NCBI RefSeq assembly: GCF_018918125.1
Contig: NZ_JAHLQA010000034.1
Location: 124,001-188,000 of the forward strand
DNA from: Blautia sp. MSJ-19
GTDB taxonomy: Bacteria; Bacillota; Clostridia; Lachnospirales; Lachnospiraceae
Length of the DNA stretch: 64,000 nt
Direction of reading: 5' to 3'
Below, one piece after another: positions 42,959 to 51,280 of the stretch. Each line of letters starts with the position of its first letter. Position 1 is the stretch's first letter. The notes beneath the pieces are model-generated. The model saw only the letters and a program-made list of their open reading frames with translations, was not told the origin of the DNA and ran no database searches. A program made the translations under genes and the position numbers.

Positions 42959-42994
42959 AAGCCCACCAGTTTGTTAAGACTGGGGGGCTTCTTT
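42959..42994. terminator. Terminator between leuS and rqcH (convergent)
   Basis: AAGCCCACCAGT (42959-42970) pairs with ACTGGGGGGCTT (42979-42990), 8-base loop, then CTTT. It overlaps the last codons of the leftward rqcH gene. Confidence 0.75.
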
Positions 42995-44728
42995 AATGTC
43001 TGTGATATCCGGAGCAGCCATGAGAGAGTAGTTCGTATAATAAACTACAAATCCCGGTTTTGCACCGCCTGGTTTCTTGACGTGTTTTTTCTGAATATAA
43101 TCAATTTCTACCTTTGGAGCAGTTCGGCCTTTGGAATAGTAAGCTGCAAGGCGACCGGCTTCCTCAAAAGTACGGTCCGGAAGTTCTCCATCCGGTGTTT
43201 TAACTACTACATGAGAGCCTGCCATTTTTTTTGCATGAAACCACCAGTCGTTGCCGGTTGCCATTTTAAATGTCAGCTCATCATTCTGGAAATTGTTCTT
43301 TCCGACATAAATATCAAATCCGTCACTGGAAATATAATGGAACGGTTTTGATTTTGCCTGTGCTTTCTGACCTTTCTTATTAGAGTAGTGCTTTTTGATA
43401 TAACCATATTCTGTCAGTTCTTCTTTGATCTGGCTCAGATCACTTTCTGCCCGGGCAATATCCAGTGCATTGGAAATAGATTCAAGATGTTCAATTTCTG
43501 ATTCAGTATCCGCGATCTGTTCTGTCAAAGCTTCCTCTGTTCGCTTCAGTTTTCCGTAACGGTCAAAATATTTCTTGGAATTCTCACCTGGAGTCATTGT
43601 CGGATCTAAGGGAATCGTGATTTCTTCATTTGTATAATAATTCAATGCTTTGAAAGACTTACATCCTTCCTCCAGACCATAACCATATGTATTGATCAGT
43701 TCACCATACACTTTGTATTTATCCTTTTTGGCAGTATCTTTCATCTGTTTCTGCTGAAGCGACAGTTTCTTGCGGTTTCTCTCCAGTGCTGTCTGTACAA
43801 CTCTTCGAAGATCTGATGATTTCTGACGAATTCTGGTCAGGATTTCTTTGGACGCGTAATACGTTTCCAGCATTTCAGATACAGATGAAAAAGTCACACT
43901 GTGGTATTCAGGTCCATATTGTGTAAGCGGAAGAACTGCATATTCAACAGGCTCCTCATCACGATAAATGATGTTCGGAGTAAAATCTCCTTCCTGAACC
44001 TGCTCGATCAGACGTTTAAACGTATGATACAAATGTATAGATGCATTCTCATCCAGAGACTGTGCGGCATCACTTCCGTCAATAGAAGCACGATAGCAGA
44101 TTTCTTCCGCAATGAGCGGGCTGATTCCGGTCAGTGTTGTATAAATTGCCTTTGCAATATTACATGGTTTTTGGCATACAGTAGTACGGAACTCTTCTTC
44201 TGTAATAGTCAGAGGATCATATTTTTCCTGTGTCTGTGGCAGGAAATAATCCCTTCCCGGCAGGACTTCGCGAACAGAACTCATATGAGAAGAAACATGT
44301 TTAATACTGTCCAGGATCATGCGATTTTCGTCACAGAAAATAATGTTGCTGTATTTTCCCATCAACTCTACAATAAGATATTTTTTGCACGGGTCTCCAA
44401 GTTCGTTCAGATGCTCCAGTTCAAATTCGACAACACGTTCCAGACCCGGCTGGGAAATGCTTCCAATCCTTGCACTTCCAAGATGCTTGCGAAGAAGCAT
44501 GCAGAAATTTGGAGCTGTCAACGGGCTTGGCTTGTTTTTTCCGGTAAAGTAGATCAGCGGAAGCGAAGGACTTGCCGATACAAATAAGCGACATTGCCCA
44601 TTCATCCCTTTTCCTGTGATCATCAATGCATCAGACTCTGGCTGAGCAATCTTATTAAATCGACCATTGTCAAGATTTTTATGTAATTCCTGTACCATTG
44701 CAGCAATGGTAATACCATCAAATGCCAT
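42974..44728 (-). CDS. rqcH: RqcH/NFACT family ribosome quality control protein
   Basis: The product is 584 aa. The NFACT-N domain (begins MAFDGITIAAMVQELH) is followed by two helix-hairpin-helix/coiled-coil regions (about 295-440). The NFACT-R domain (about 460-560) has FDIYVGKNNFQNDELTF and WWFHAKKMAGSHVV. Family members bind stalled 50S-peptidyl-tRNA and add C-terminal Ala tails; they were formerly annotated as fibronectin-binding protein A. The gene is leftward, 23 bp downstream of the YitT gene, probably the same unit. Confidence 0.93.
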   Translation of the reverse strand: MAFDGITIAAMVQELHKNLDNGRFNKIAQPESDALMITGKGMNGQCRLFVSASPSLPLIYFTGKNKPSPLTAPNFCMLLRKHLGSARIGSISQPGLERVVEFELEHLNELGDPCKKYLIVELMGKYSNIIFCDENRMILDSIKHVSSHMSSVREVLPGRDYFLPQTQEKYDPLTITEEEFRTTVCQKPCNIAKAIYTTLTGISPLIAEEICYRASIDGSDAAQSLDENASIHLYHTFKRLIEQVQEGDFTPNIIYRDEEPVEYAVLPLTQYGPEYHSVTFSSVSEMLETYYASKEILTRIRQKSSDLRRVVQTALERNRKKLSLQQKQMKDTAKKDKYKVYGELINTYGYGLEEGCKSFKALNYYTNEEITIPLDPTMTPGENSKKYFDRYGKLKRTEEALTEQIADTESEIEHLESISNALDIARAESDLSQIKEELTEYGYIKKHYSNKKGQKAQAKSKPFHYISSDGFDIYVGKNNFQNDELTFKMATGNDWWFHAKKMAGSHVVVKTPDGELPDRTFEEAGRLAAYYSKGRTAPKVEIDYIQKKHVKKPGGAKPGFVVYYTNYSLMAAPDITDIKEAPQS

Positions 44729-44751
44729 TCATTTTCTCCTCTAATTCAAAA

Positions 44752-45594
44752 TTAAACACTGTGAAAACCTTTTCCGATAATCTCACTCGTGTTGGAAATC
44801 AGCATAAAAGCACTCGGCTGGTTTTCTTTGATATAGTTACGCAATCGTACAGCCTGCGGACGATTCAGAACAGTAAATACAATATACTTGTCTTTACCGG
44901 AAAAAGCCCCCTGTGCATGAACAATCGTTGCACTTCGGTTAAGCTCATGAACCAGAAAATCACAGATGGGTTCCGGTTCATCGCAGACTACATTGAAATA
45001 TTTTGAAAGATTAAAACTCTCGATAAAGTTATCGATCATAAACGACCGGATCGTCAGACCAAGGAAAGAGTACAGCCCTGTTTTGATATCAAATACAAAA
45101 CAACCTGCGATCGTGATCATGATATCCGTTACAAGAAGTGCCTTGCCAATATCAAAACTACTGTATTTCTTTAAAATCATCGCAATAATATCCGTACCGC
45201 CGCTGGAAGAACCGATGTTAAACAAAATTGCAGAACCAAGTGCCGGAAGTGCAATCGCGAAGCAAAGTTCCAACATCGTCTGATCTGTCAGCGGATGATC
45301 CATTGGACAGACACGTTCCAGTGTAGAAAGTGCAACCGACAGAAGAATACTGCAGTACGCTGTCTTTGCAGCAAACTTCTTTCCGAGTACAACAAATCCG
45401 AGTACGAGCAGTAACATATTTACAATAAACGAAAAATCACTGGCAGAAATAGAGGTTTTATCTGCAACCAGAACCGCAAGACCTGTAATTCCTCCAAACG
45501 TAAAATTGTTGGTAAACTTAAAAAAGTATGTACCTACTGCCATGATCAGTGTACTTGCTGTCAGTAGTGAAAAATGTTTTATTTTTTCTTTCAT
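44752..45594 (-). CDS. YitT family membrane protein (DUF161/DUF2179)
   Basis: The product is 280 aa from the ATG at 45594 with GGGGAGGAAA upstream; a longer frame start at 45636 overlaps that region. Five to six hydrophobic helices with NNFTFGGITGLAVL and SSGGTDIIAMILKKYS, the two half-repeats of DUF161, are followed by a cytoplasmic DUF2179 domain (about 210-280). The substrate is unknown. Upstream of rqcH in the same direction and divergent from yicC. Confidence 0.92.
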   Translation of the reverse strand: MKEKIKHFSLLTASTLIMAVGTYFFKFTNNFTFGGITGLAVLVADKTSISASDFSFIVNMLLLVLGFVVLGKKFAAKTAYCSILLSVALSTLERVCPMDHPLTDQTMLELCFAIALPALGSAILFNIGSSSGGTDIIAMILKKYSSFDIGKALLVTDIMITIAGCFVFDIKTGLYSFLGLTIRSFMIDNFIESFNLSKYFNVVCDEPEPICDFLVHELNRSATIVHAQGAFSGKDKYIVFTVLNRPQAVRLRNYIKENQPSAFMLISNTSEIIGKGFHSV

Positions 45595-45708
45595 ATTATA
45601 ATGATTTCCTCCCCATTGTATTTCATCCGAAGCCATTGTAACGCGACCGGTACAGAAATGTCAACGGACGACTCTATGTGTTTCTAAAATATTTCTGAAA
45701 AAAACAAA

Positions 45709-45737
45709 TTGACTACCTTTTTATAATGCACTATAAT
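45709..45737 (+). promoter_or_regulatory. Promoter of the yicC-remA-gmk-rpoZ operon
   Basis: TTGACT (45709-45714), 17 bp, TATAAT (45732-45737); near-consensus. Confidence 0.85.
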
Positions 45738-45780
45738 AAATCTGTATGTAGAAAATGAGACTTGCAAAGTGAGAGAACTT

Positions 45781-46659
45781 ATGATAAAAAGTATGACAGG
45801 CTTTGGCCATGCAGAAAAAGTAACCAGCCAGTGCAAGATTACTGTAGAAATGAAATCCGTTAATCATCGATATCTGGATCTGAACATCAAAATGCCACGT
45901 CGTTTCAATATGCTGGAGGGACAGGTCCGGAATCTGATGAAGCAGTATATGCAGCGTGGAAAGGTTGATGTCTTTATTACATATGAAGACTATACATCCA
46001 GTGATTATACACTGAAATACAACAAAGATCTGGCGGCGGAGTATCTTCACTATCTGAAGCAGATGGCAGAAGAGTTTCAGCTTGAAAATGATGTTCGCGT
46101 AACAACATTATCCAGATATCCGGAAGTATTAACTATGGAAGAACAATCTGTCGATGAAGAAAAACTGTGGGAACTGCTTTCCGAACCATTAAAAGAAGCA
46201 TGTACCAGATTTGTAGAAGCACGTACCAGAGAGGGACAGCATCTCAAAGAAGATCTTCTTTCCAAACTTACTGCTCTTGATGAAATGGTTTCCAGAGTAG
46301 AAACACGTTCTCCTCAGGTAGTTCAGGCATATCGGACAAAACTGGAACAAAAAGTCCATGAACTCCTTGAAGATTCACAGATCGACGATAACCGTATCGC
46401 TGCAGAGGTCGTATTGTTTTCCGACAAAATCTGTAATGATGAAGAAACGGTTCGCCTGCACAGCCATATCCACGGAATGCAGAAAATCCTTCAGGAAAAA
46501 GAAGGAGTAGGGCGAAAAATGGATTTCATGGCACAGGAAATGAATCGTGAGGCCAATACCATTCTTTCAAAATCCAGTGATCTGGAAGTTTCAAATATTG
46601 CGATCGATCTCAAAACAGAAATCGAAAAGATACGTGAACAGATTCAGAACATCGAATAA
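45781..46659 (+). CDS. YicC/YloC family endoribonuclease
   Basis: The product is 292 aa from the ATG at 45781 (MIKSMTGFG, the canonical start of the family), although a GTG at 45769 is in frame; the binding site GAGAG is weak. YicC_N domain 1-155 with SVNHRYLDLNIKMPR. The C-terminal DUF1732 (about 205-292) has GRKMDFMAQEMNREANT. Members have reported endoribonuclease activity. First gene of the conserved yicC-remA-gmk-rpoZ order. Confidence 0.93.
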   Translation: MIKSMTGFGHAEKVTSQCKITVEMKSVNHRYLDLNIKMPRRFNMLEGQVRNLMKQYMQRGKVDVFITYEDYTSSDYTLKYNKDLAAEYLHYLKQMAEEFQLENDVRVTTLSRYPEVLTMEEQSVDEEKLWELLSEPLKEACTRFVEARTREGQHLKEDLLSKLTALDEMVSRVETRSPQVVQAYRTKLEQKVHELLEDSQIDDNRIAAEVVLFSDKICNDEETVRLHSHIHGMQKILQEKEGVGRKMDFMAQEMNREANTILSKSSDLEVSNIAIDLKTEIEKIREQIQNIE

Positions 46660-46670
46660 CGGAGGCAGCT

Positions 46671-46943
46671 TTGGCTAAATTAATCAATATTGGATTTGGA
46701 AATGTAGTAAATTCCAGTAAAATCGTTGCAGTAGTCAGTCCGGACGCGGCACCAGTCAAGCGTATGGTCCAGAATATCAAGGGAACACGCTCCCTGATCG
46801 ATGCCACACAAGGCAGAAAGACCAAGGCAGTTATTGTAACCTCTGATGATTATCTTGTTTTATCTGCGCTTCAGCCAGAAACAATCTCCAAACGTTTCGC
46901 AGAAGCCTATCATTATGAAGAAAAGGAAGAGGAACATGAGTAA
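46671..46943 (+). CDS. remA: RemA/DUF370 family DNA-binding regulator
   Basis: The product is 90 aa from a TTG start at 46671 with CGGAGGCAG upstream. INIGFGNVVNSSKIVAVVSP and IDATQGRKTKAVIVT are the DUF370 signatures. In Bacillus subtilis RemA activates matrix operons. The tail after residue 75 is acidic (EEKEEEHE). The start of gmk overlaps the last 8 bases. An extracellular-matrix link is notable since a polysaccharide kinase module lies about 4 kb downstream, but a regulatory connection is only a guess. Confidence 0.9.
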   Translation: MAKLINIGFGNVVNSSKIVAVVSPDAAPVKRMVQNIKGTRSLIDATQGRKTKAVIVTSDDYLVLSALQPETISKRFAEAYHYEEKEEEHE

Positions 46944-47553
46944 AGGTATTTTAACTGTAGTTTCCGGTTTTTCAGGAGCCGGAAAAGGAACCGTCATGAA
47001 ACGGCTTATGGAAAAATATGATAATTATGCTCTTTCTATCTCCGTGACAACAAGACAGCCACGCGAAGGAGAACGAGACGGTATCGAATATTTTTTCAGA
47101 AGCAGAGAAGAAGTAGAAGAGATGATCCGGAAAGATCAGCTCCTGGAACATGCAGAATATGTCGGTAATTATTATGGAACACCTCGTTTCTATGTTGAAG
47201 ACATGCTTTCACAGGGCAAAAATGTCATTCTTGAGATTGAGATCCAGGGTGCCATGAAAATCAAAGAAAAGATTCCGGAGGCTGTTCTGGTGTTTATTAC
47301 CCCGCCAACAATTGAAACTCTTCGGAATCGTCTGATCGGACGAGGCACAGAAACTGCCGAAGTAATTGAATCACGCCTGAAACGTGCTTCTGAAGAAGCT
47401 AAGGGCATCAATCTTTATGATTATATTCTGATCAATGACCAGCTGGAAGAATGTGTGGATCAGCTCCACAATATTATTTTAAGCGAACACTGCCGTGCGC
47501 AGCGCAATAAAGAATTTATTAATACGATCCTGGAAGATGCCGGGACTTTATGA
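46936..47553 (+). CDS. gmk: Guanylate kinase
   Basis: The product is 205 aa from the ATG at 46936 (MSKGILTVVSG); the longer open frame upstream belongs to remA sequence. P-loop GFSGAGKGT (11-19), RQPREGERDGIEYFF (GMP binding) and the lid region GRGTETAEVIESRL are intact. It phosphorylates GMP to GDP. Coupled to remA by overlap and followed 15 bp later by rpoZ. Confidence 0.97.
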   Translation: MSKGILTVVSGFSGAGKGTVMKRLMEKYDNYALSISVTTRQPREGERDGIEYFFRSREEVEEMIRKDQLLEHAEYVGNYYGTPRFYVEDMLSQGKNVILEIEIQGAMKIKEKIPEAVLVFITPPTIETLRNRLIGRGTETAEVIESRLKRASEEAKGINLYDYILINDQLEECVDQLHNIILSEHCRAQRNKEFINTILEDAGTL

Positions 47554-47568
47554 AAGGAGATAAATAGT

Positions 47569-47892
47569 ATGATACATCCGTCATATTCTGAACTTATTCA
47601 GGCAATCAACAACAATGTAGAGGAAGACGACAACACAATGATGCTGAACAGCCGTTACTCGCTGGTACTTGCAACCAGTAAAAGAGCAAGACAGCTGATC
47701 GCAGGTGCAGAACCACTGGTACCGGGTGCAGCAGGAAAAAAACCACTTTCTGTAGCAATTGACGAGCTTTACAAGGGCGAGGTAAAGATCGTAGCAGCTT
47801 CTTCTGCAGAAGAAGAAAAAACAGCAGAAGTTCAGCCGGTTGCTGAAGAGACAGGCGAAAGTGTTGAAGAAACAACCGAAAACAATCAGTAA
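47569..47892 (+). CDS. rpoZ: DNA-directed RNA polymerase subunit omega
   Basis: The product is 107 aa with AAAGGAGATAA upstream. The omega core (MIHPSYSELIQAIN; NSRYSLVLATSKRARQL) occupies residues 1-70. A non-conserved acidic C-terminal tail (EEEKTAEVQPVAEETGES) is longer than in many omegas. It stabilises the beta-prime subunit. Fourth gene of the yicC operon; rimO follows after 53 bp. Confidence 0.92.
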   Translation: MIHPSYSELIQAINNNVEEDDNTMMLNSRYSLVLATSKRARQLIAGAEPLVPGAAGKKPLSVAIDELYKGEVKIVAASSAEEEKTAEVQPVAEETGESVEETTENNQ

Positions 47893-47945
47893 ACTACCAT
47901 GATCAGAAGGCATTTGTCTTCTGATTATGTCTATCAGGAGATTTT

Positions 47946-49283
47946 ATGAAAATATTATTTATATCACTTGGCTGCGACAAAAATCTTGCCGATTCTGAAG
48001 AAATGCTTGGTCTTCTCACAGGGAACGGACATGAGATCGTAGATTCCGAGGAAGAAGCAGACGCAATTGTTATCAATACATGCTGCTTTATTCACGATGC
48101 CAAGGAGGAGAGTGTTAATACAATCCTCGAAATGGCCGAGTACAAGAAATCCGGCACCTGCAAGGTTCTGATCGTAACCGGCTGCATGGCACAGCGTTAC
48201 AAAGAAGAAATTACGCAGGAAATTCCTGAGGTGGATGCTGTTCTTGGTACTACTTCTTATGGAGATATCGTCAAAGCTTTAAACGAAGCACAGGCGGGAA
48301 ATGTTTTTCAGGAATTCCGTGATATTAACGAGCTTCCGGAAGATTCCGGACGCAGAGTCATCACTACAGGTGGACATTTTGGCTATCTTAAGATCGCAGA
48401 GGGCTGTGACAAACACTGTACCTATTGTATCATCCCTTCTCTGCGTGGTAAATTCCGCAGCGTTCCAGAAGAACGTCTTCTGAAACAGGCTGAATATATG
48501 GCCTCCCAGGGTGTCAAAGAACTGATTCTTGTAGCTCAGGAAACCACTGTTTACGGTACTGATCTTTACGGAAAGAAAACTCTGCACATCCTTCTCAGGA
48601 AGCTTTGTCAGATCAGGGGCATTCGTTGGATTCGTGTGCTTTACTGTTACCCGGAGGAAATTTATGACGAACTGATCCAGGTCATGAAAGAAGAAAAAAA
48701 GATCTGCCATTATCTGGATCTTCCTATTCAACATGCAAGTGATCACATTCTTAGACGTATGGGACGCAGGACATCCAAAGCGCAGCTCATAGAGATTATT
48801 ACAAAATTACGCAGAGAGATTCCTGATATTGTTCTCCGCACATCTCTGATTACCGGTTTCCCCGGAGAGACAGAAGAGGATCATCAGGAACTTATGGAGT
48901 TTGTAGATGAAATGGAATTTGACCGTCTCGGTGTCTTTACCTATTCACCGGAAGAAGGTACACCTGCTGAAACAATGGAAGGGCAGGTTCCGGAAGACCT
49001 CAAAGAAAAACGTCGTGATGAGATCATGGAGCTTCAACAGGAGATTTCCCTGGAAAAAGGAAATGGCCGGATAGGTCAGGAACTGCTTGTCATGATTGAG
49101 GGAAAAGTCTCCGGAGAAAGTGCATATATCGGTCGTACTTATGGAGATGCTCCAAAAGTAGATGGATATATGTTTGTTCAGACTGGTGAGCTGCTTGTTA
49201 CCGGCGATTTTGCAAAAGTCCGTGTAACCGGTGCCCTGGAATACGATTTGATAGGAGAGTTGGCAGATGAATACACCGAATAA
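47946..49283 (+). CDS. rimO: Ribosomal protein S12 methylthiotransferase RimO
   Basis: The product is 445 aa. UPF0004 N-terminal domain with three cluster cysteines (SLGCDKN, NTCCF, TGCMAQ), a radical SAM core with GCDKHCTYCIIPSLRG (CxxxCxxC), and a C-terminal TRAM domain (about 380-440). It methylthiolates an Asp of S12. AGGAG lies upstream. It overlaps pgsA by 17 bases, a common arrangement in Clostridia. Confidence 0.96.
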   Translation: MKILFISLGCDKNLADSEEMLGLLTGNGHEIVDSEEEADAIVINTCCFIHDAKEESVNTILEMAEYKKSGTCKVLIVTGCMAQRYKEEITQEIPEVDAVLGTTSYGDIVKALNEAQAGNVFQEFRDINELPEDSGRRVITTGGHFGYLKIAEGCDKHCTYCIIPSLRGKFRSVPEERLLKQAEYMASQGVKELILVAQETTVYGTDLYGKKTLHILLRKLCQIRGIRWIRVLYCYPEEIYDELIQVMKEEKKICHYLDLPIQHASDHILRRMGRRTSKAQLIEIITKLRREIPDIVLRTSLITGFPGETEEDHQELMEFVDEMEFDRLGVFTYSPEEGTPAETMEGQVPEDLKEKRRDEIMELQQEISLEKGNGRIGQELLVMIEGKVSGESAYIGRTYGDAPKVDGYMFVQTGELLVTGDFAKVRVTGALEYDLIGELADEYTE

Positions 49284-49806
49284 ACTTACTGTAGCGAGAA
49301 TGATCATTGTACCATTTCTTGTAATTTTTCTTCTGAGTGGATGGGGTGGAGATGCAAACCGCTACATTTCACTGGCTCTGTTTATTGTTGCGAGTGTGAC
49401 TGACTGGTTTGATGGGTATCTTGCCCGAAAAAATAACCTGGTTACAAATTTTGGTAAATTTATGGATCCTCTTGCCGACAAACTTCTGGTCTGCTCTGCA
49501 ATGATCTGCATGATCGAACTCAACCGGCTTCCGGCATGGTTTGTAATCATTATCATTGCACGTGAATTCATTATCAGTGGATTCAGGCTGATTGCAGCCG
49601 AAAACGGCATTGTGATCGCTGCAAATTACTGGGGAAAATTCAAAACTGTATCACAGATGATCATGATCATTCTTTTGATTCTTCATTTTGATGGTATTTT
49701 TGTTACATTGGAGCAGATTTTTATCTGGCTTTCCCTTGCACTGACGATCATTTCACTGATCACTTACATCTGGCAGAACAGATCCGTTCTTTCTATGCAG
49801 GAATGA
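49267..49806 (+). CDS. pgsA: CDP-diacylglycerol--glycerol-3-phosphate 3-phosphatidyltransferase
   Basis: The product is 179 aa, four to five membrane helices. CDP-alcohol phosphotransferase motif DWFDGYLARKNNLVTNFGKF, then MDPLADK (D-x2-D-G-x2-A-R-x8-G-x3-D-x3-D) complete. It makes phosphatidylglycerol phosphate, the precursor of phosphatidylglycerol and cardiolipin; a cardiolipin synthase lies at 60595. Starts inside rimO and ends at a bidirectional terminator. Confidence 0.96.
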   Translation: MNTPNKLTVARMIIVPFLVIFLLSGWGGDANRYISLALFIVASVTDWFDGYLARKNNLVTNFGKFMDPLADKLLVCSAMICMIELNRLPAWFVIIIIAREFIISGFRLIAAENGIVIAANYWGKFKTVSQMIMIILLILHFDGIFVTLEQIFIWLSLALTIISLITYIWQNRSVLSMQE

Positions 49807-49822
49807 TTTTGTTAAAAAAATT

Positions 49823-49871
49823 AAAATCCCCCTCAGGACAGTGTAACTACTGCCTCAGGGGGATTTTTTAT
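49823..49871. terminator. Bidirectional terminator
   Basis: AAAATCCCCCTCAGG (49823-49837) pairs with CCTCAGGGGGATTTT (49852-49866) with one mismatch, then TTT. Serves pgsA and the leftward small genes. Confidence 0.9.
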
Positions 49872-50140
49872 CGAATCATTTTCATAAGATTGACAATCCG
49901 GTCAATTTTGGCTGCTTCCTGTGAGGATTTTCCGGCTTTCATAACTTCAAGGACTGCCGAAATTTCTTTTTGCGAAAAATTCAGTCCGTTTTTTCTTCCT
50001 GATGCAGCCGCGTTCATGAGAAAGGGAAGCATGTCTGAAGCATTTTTTCCGTTTCCCTTTTCCGCGAGATTCTGAAGCATCTCCAGCTTTTCTTTCTCTA
50101 TATTCCTAAGTTTCGGATCTTCTTTCCAGTCTTCGTTCAT
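49868..50140 (-). CDS. Small helical protein of unknown function (90 aa)
   Basis: Shares ATGA (50137-50140) with the upstream partner gene, so the two are translationally coupled. All-helical and charged; contains KLEMLQNLAEKGNGKNASDM and a C-terminal AKIDRIVNLMKMIR. No known domain; I believe the pair is conserved in Lachnospiraceae but cannot name it. Confidence 0.75.
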   Translation of the reverse strand: MNEDWKEDPKLRNIEKEKLEMLQNLAEKGNGKNASDMLPFLMNAAASGRKNGLNFSQKEISAVLEVMKAGKSSQEAAKIDRIVNLMKMIR

Positions 50141-50481
50141 ATTCCCTCCTGATTTTCTTCGTGGATCGTCTGCAGCATTTGGAGCATTACCAGTGCATTG
50201 GTAATCTGATCCAATCGTTGCCTGCTCCTGCCATAGCTGAATTTTTTTATATTTTCTAACATCTCAGCCGGATCCGTTGGCGAAATACTGCATATTTGTA
50301 TTTCTTTACGGGGTCTTGAAAAAAGCTGTACAGTATTACGCAGTTCCTGGGTTTTTACATAAGCTGCAAGGATCTGCTGTCCCTGCATGGAAAGATACGG
50401 GACAAGCGCCTTAAGCATCTGCCCCTGCTCACTGCCAACCAGTTGATCGAGCATTGTCTGAGAGATGTTTTCCTGTTCCAT
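50137..50481 (-). CDS. Small helical protein of unknown function (114 aa), partner of 49868
   Basis: AAAGGAGTTGGCAGG precedes the ATG at 50481. Helical and rich in Gln and Met (SEQGQMLKALVPYLSMQGQQ); the C-terminus has repeated leucine-type helices (ITNALVMLQMLQTIHEE). Both proteins look like subunits of a small cytoplasmic complex, an inference from coupling and composition only. No catalytic motif. Confidence 0.75.
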   Translation of the reverse strand: MEQENISQTMLDQLVGSEQGQMLKALVPYLSMQGQQILAAYVKTQELRNTVQLFSRPRKEIQICSISPTDPAEMLENIKKFSYGRSRQRLDQITNALVMLQMLQTIHEENQEGI

Positions 50482-50545
50482 CCTGCCAACTCCTTTCGGA
50501 TTACTTTATGCTTTCGATAACTATTTTATGACGCGTCTGTTTCCT

Positions 50546-50573
50546 TTGACATATGATATAGTATCTTTATATT
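50546..50573 (+). promoter_or_regulatory. Promoter of the small gene at 50591
   Basis: TTGACA (50546-50551), 16 bp, TATATT (50568-50573). Confidence 0.65.
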
Positions 50574-50590
50574 TGTAAAGGAGATTTCTT

Positions 50591-50746
50591 ATGAATTCAG
50601 AAAAGCATAAACTTATCATAGATGGAAATGCATTTTATGAACTGGATCTGGAGTGTATAAAAAAACAAAAAGGATCCTGTCCGAATCAAAACAGAGAAAA
50701 AGAACTCTCCGGATCCGATTCCCGGCAAAAAAGGCAGAGGAAATAA
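50591..50746 (+). CDS. Small basic hypothetical protein (51 aa)
   Basis: ATG at 50591 with AAAGGAGATTTC upstream and a good promoter 20 bp further. It begins MNSEKHKLIIDGNAFYELDL and ends in a basic tail (SRQKRQRK). It is convergent with the Cys/Gly-rich gene at 50767, 20 bp apart. The N-terminal half looks like a short beta-alpha unit. No family recognised. Confidence 0.6.
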   Translation: MNSEKHKLIIDGNAFYELDLECIKKQKGSCPNQNREKELSGSDSRQKRQRK

Positions 50747-50766
50747 CCTCTGCCTTCGACTGCATA

Positions 50767-51036
50767 TCAACATCCACAGCCGTTGTTTCCGCATCCGCCA
50801 CAGAGCAGAAGCAGTACGATGATGATCCAGCAGGAGTCGCCATTATTGCCACATCCACAGCCATTTCCACATCCATTGTTTCCACACAGACACATCAGAC
50901 AGATGATCCAGAGAATACAACTGCAGGAATTATCTCCAAAAAGACTGGTTCCATTGCCGCATCCACAGCCACAGTTGTTGCTGCATCCACATCCTTCATT
51001 TCCACATCCGCAGTTTGTAGCAGCCAAATCACTCAT
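50767..51036 (-). CDS. Cys/Gly-rich small protein with two hydrophobic segments
   Basis: The product is 89 aa with CTGGAGGC upstream of the ATG at 51036. Twenty cysteines in the pattern GCG, GCGC, NNGCG, separated by two hydrophobic stretches (CILWIICLMCLCG and CWIIIVLLLLCGG). Composition recalls chorion-like or coat-type low-complexity proteins and the small Gly-rich membrane proteins of spore formers, but alignment-based assignment is unsafe in such a biased sequence. It might form a metal-binding or disulfide-linked membrane-associated layer. The opposite strand is also open because of the repeat, but lacks a ribosome binding site. Confidence 0.65.
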   Translation of the reverse strand: MSDLAATNCGCGNEGCGCSNNCGCGCGNGTSLFGDNSCSCILWIICLMCLCGNNGCGNGCGCGNNGDSCWIIIVLLLLCGGCGNNGCGC

Positions 51037-51194
51037 AATAAAGCCTCCAGATTTTGTTCACACTTCATATTATGGCAGATACCTGTCCGATGTGACATAC
51101 TTATGTGACAGAGTACTTTCTAAATATTTTTATATCGCTTATTTCAATATTTCAGATTGAAAAAAGACTAAATAAGTAATTATTCAAAATATAG

Positions 51195-51238
51195 TTGAAA
51201 ATAAGTGCCGATTGAGCTATAATCCAAATGTTAACATT
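51195..51238 (+). promoter_or_regulatory. Promoter of the polysaccharide kinase module with a palindrome at +1
   Basis: TTGAAA (51195-51200), 17 bp, TATAAT (51218-51223). AATGTTAACATT (51227-51238) is a perfect 12-bp palindrome at the expected transcription start, and ATCCAA...TTGGAT flanks it. This placement fits a repressor site or a leader hairpin. Confidence 0.65.
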
Positions 51239-51280
51239 GCTTGGATTGAGCAAAATCAGGGTTAAAGGAGAGGATAGAAT

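Noticed and set aside
50767-51036. CRISPR-like short repeats in the Cys/Gly-rich region
   Set aside because: Repeats are irregular codon-level CG units within one reading frame, with no spacers of constant length.
50653-51108. 151-codon plus-strand frame opposite the Cys/Gly-rich gene
   Set aside because: Ser/Thr/Ala low-complexity mirror of the repeat, no ribosome binding site; the minus strand has one.
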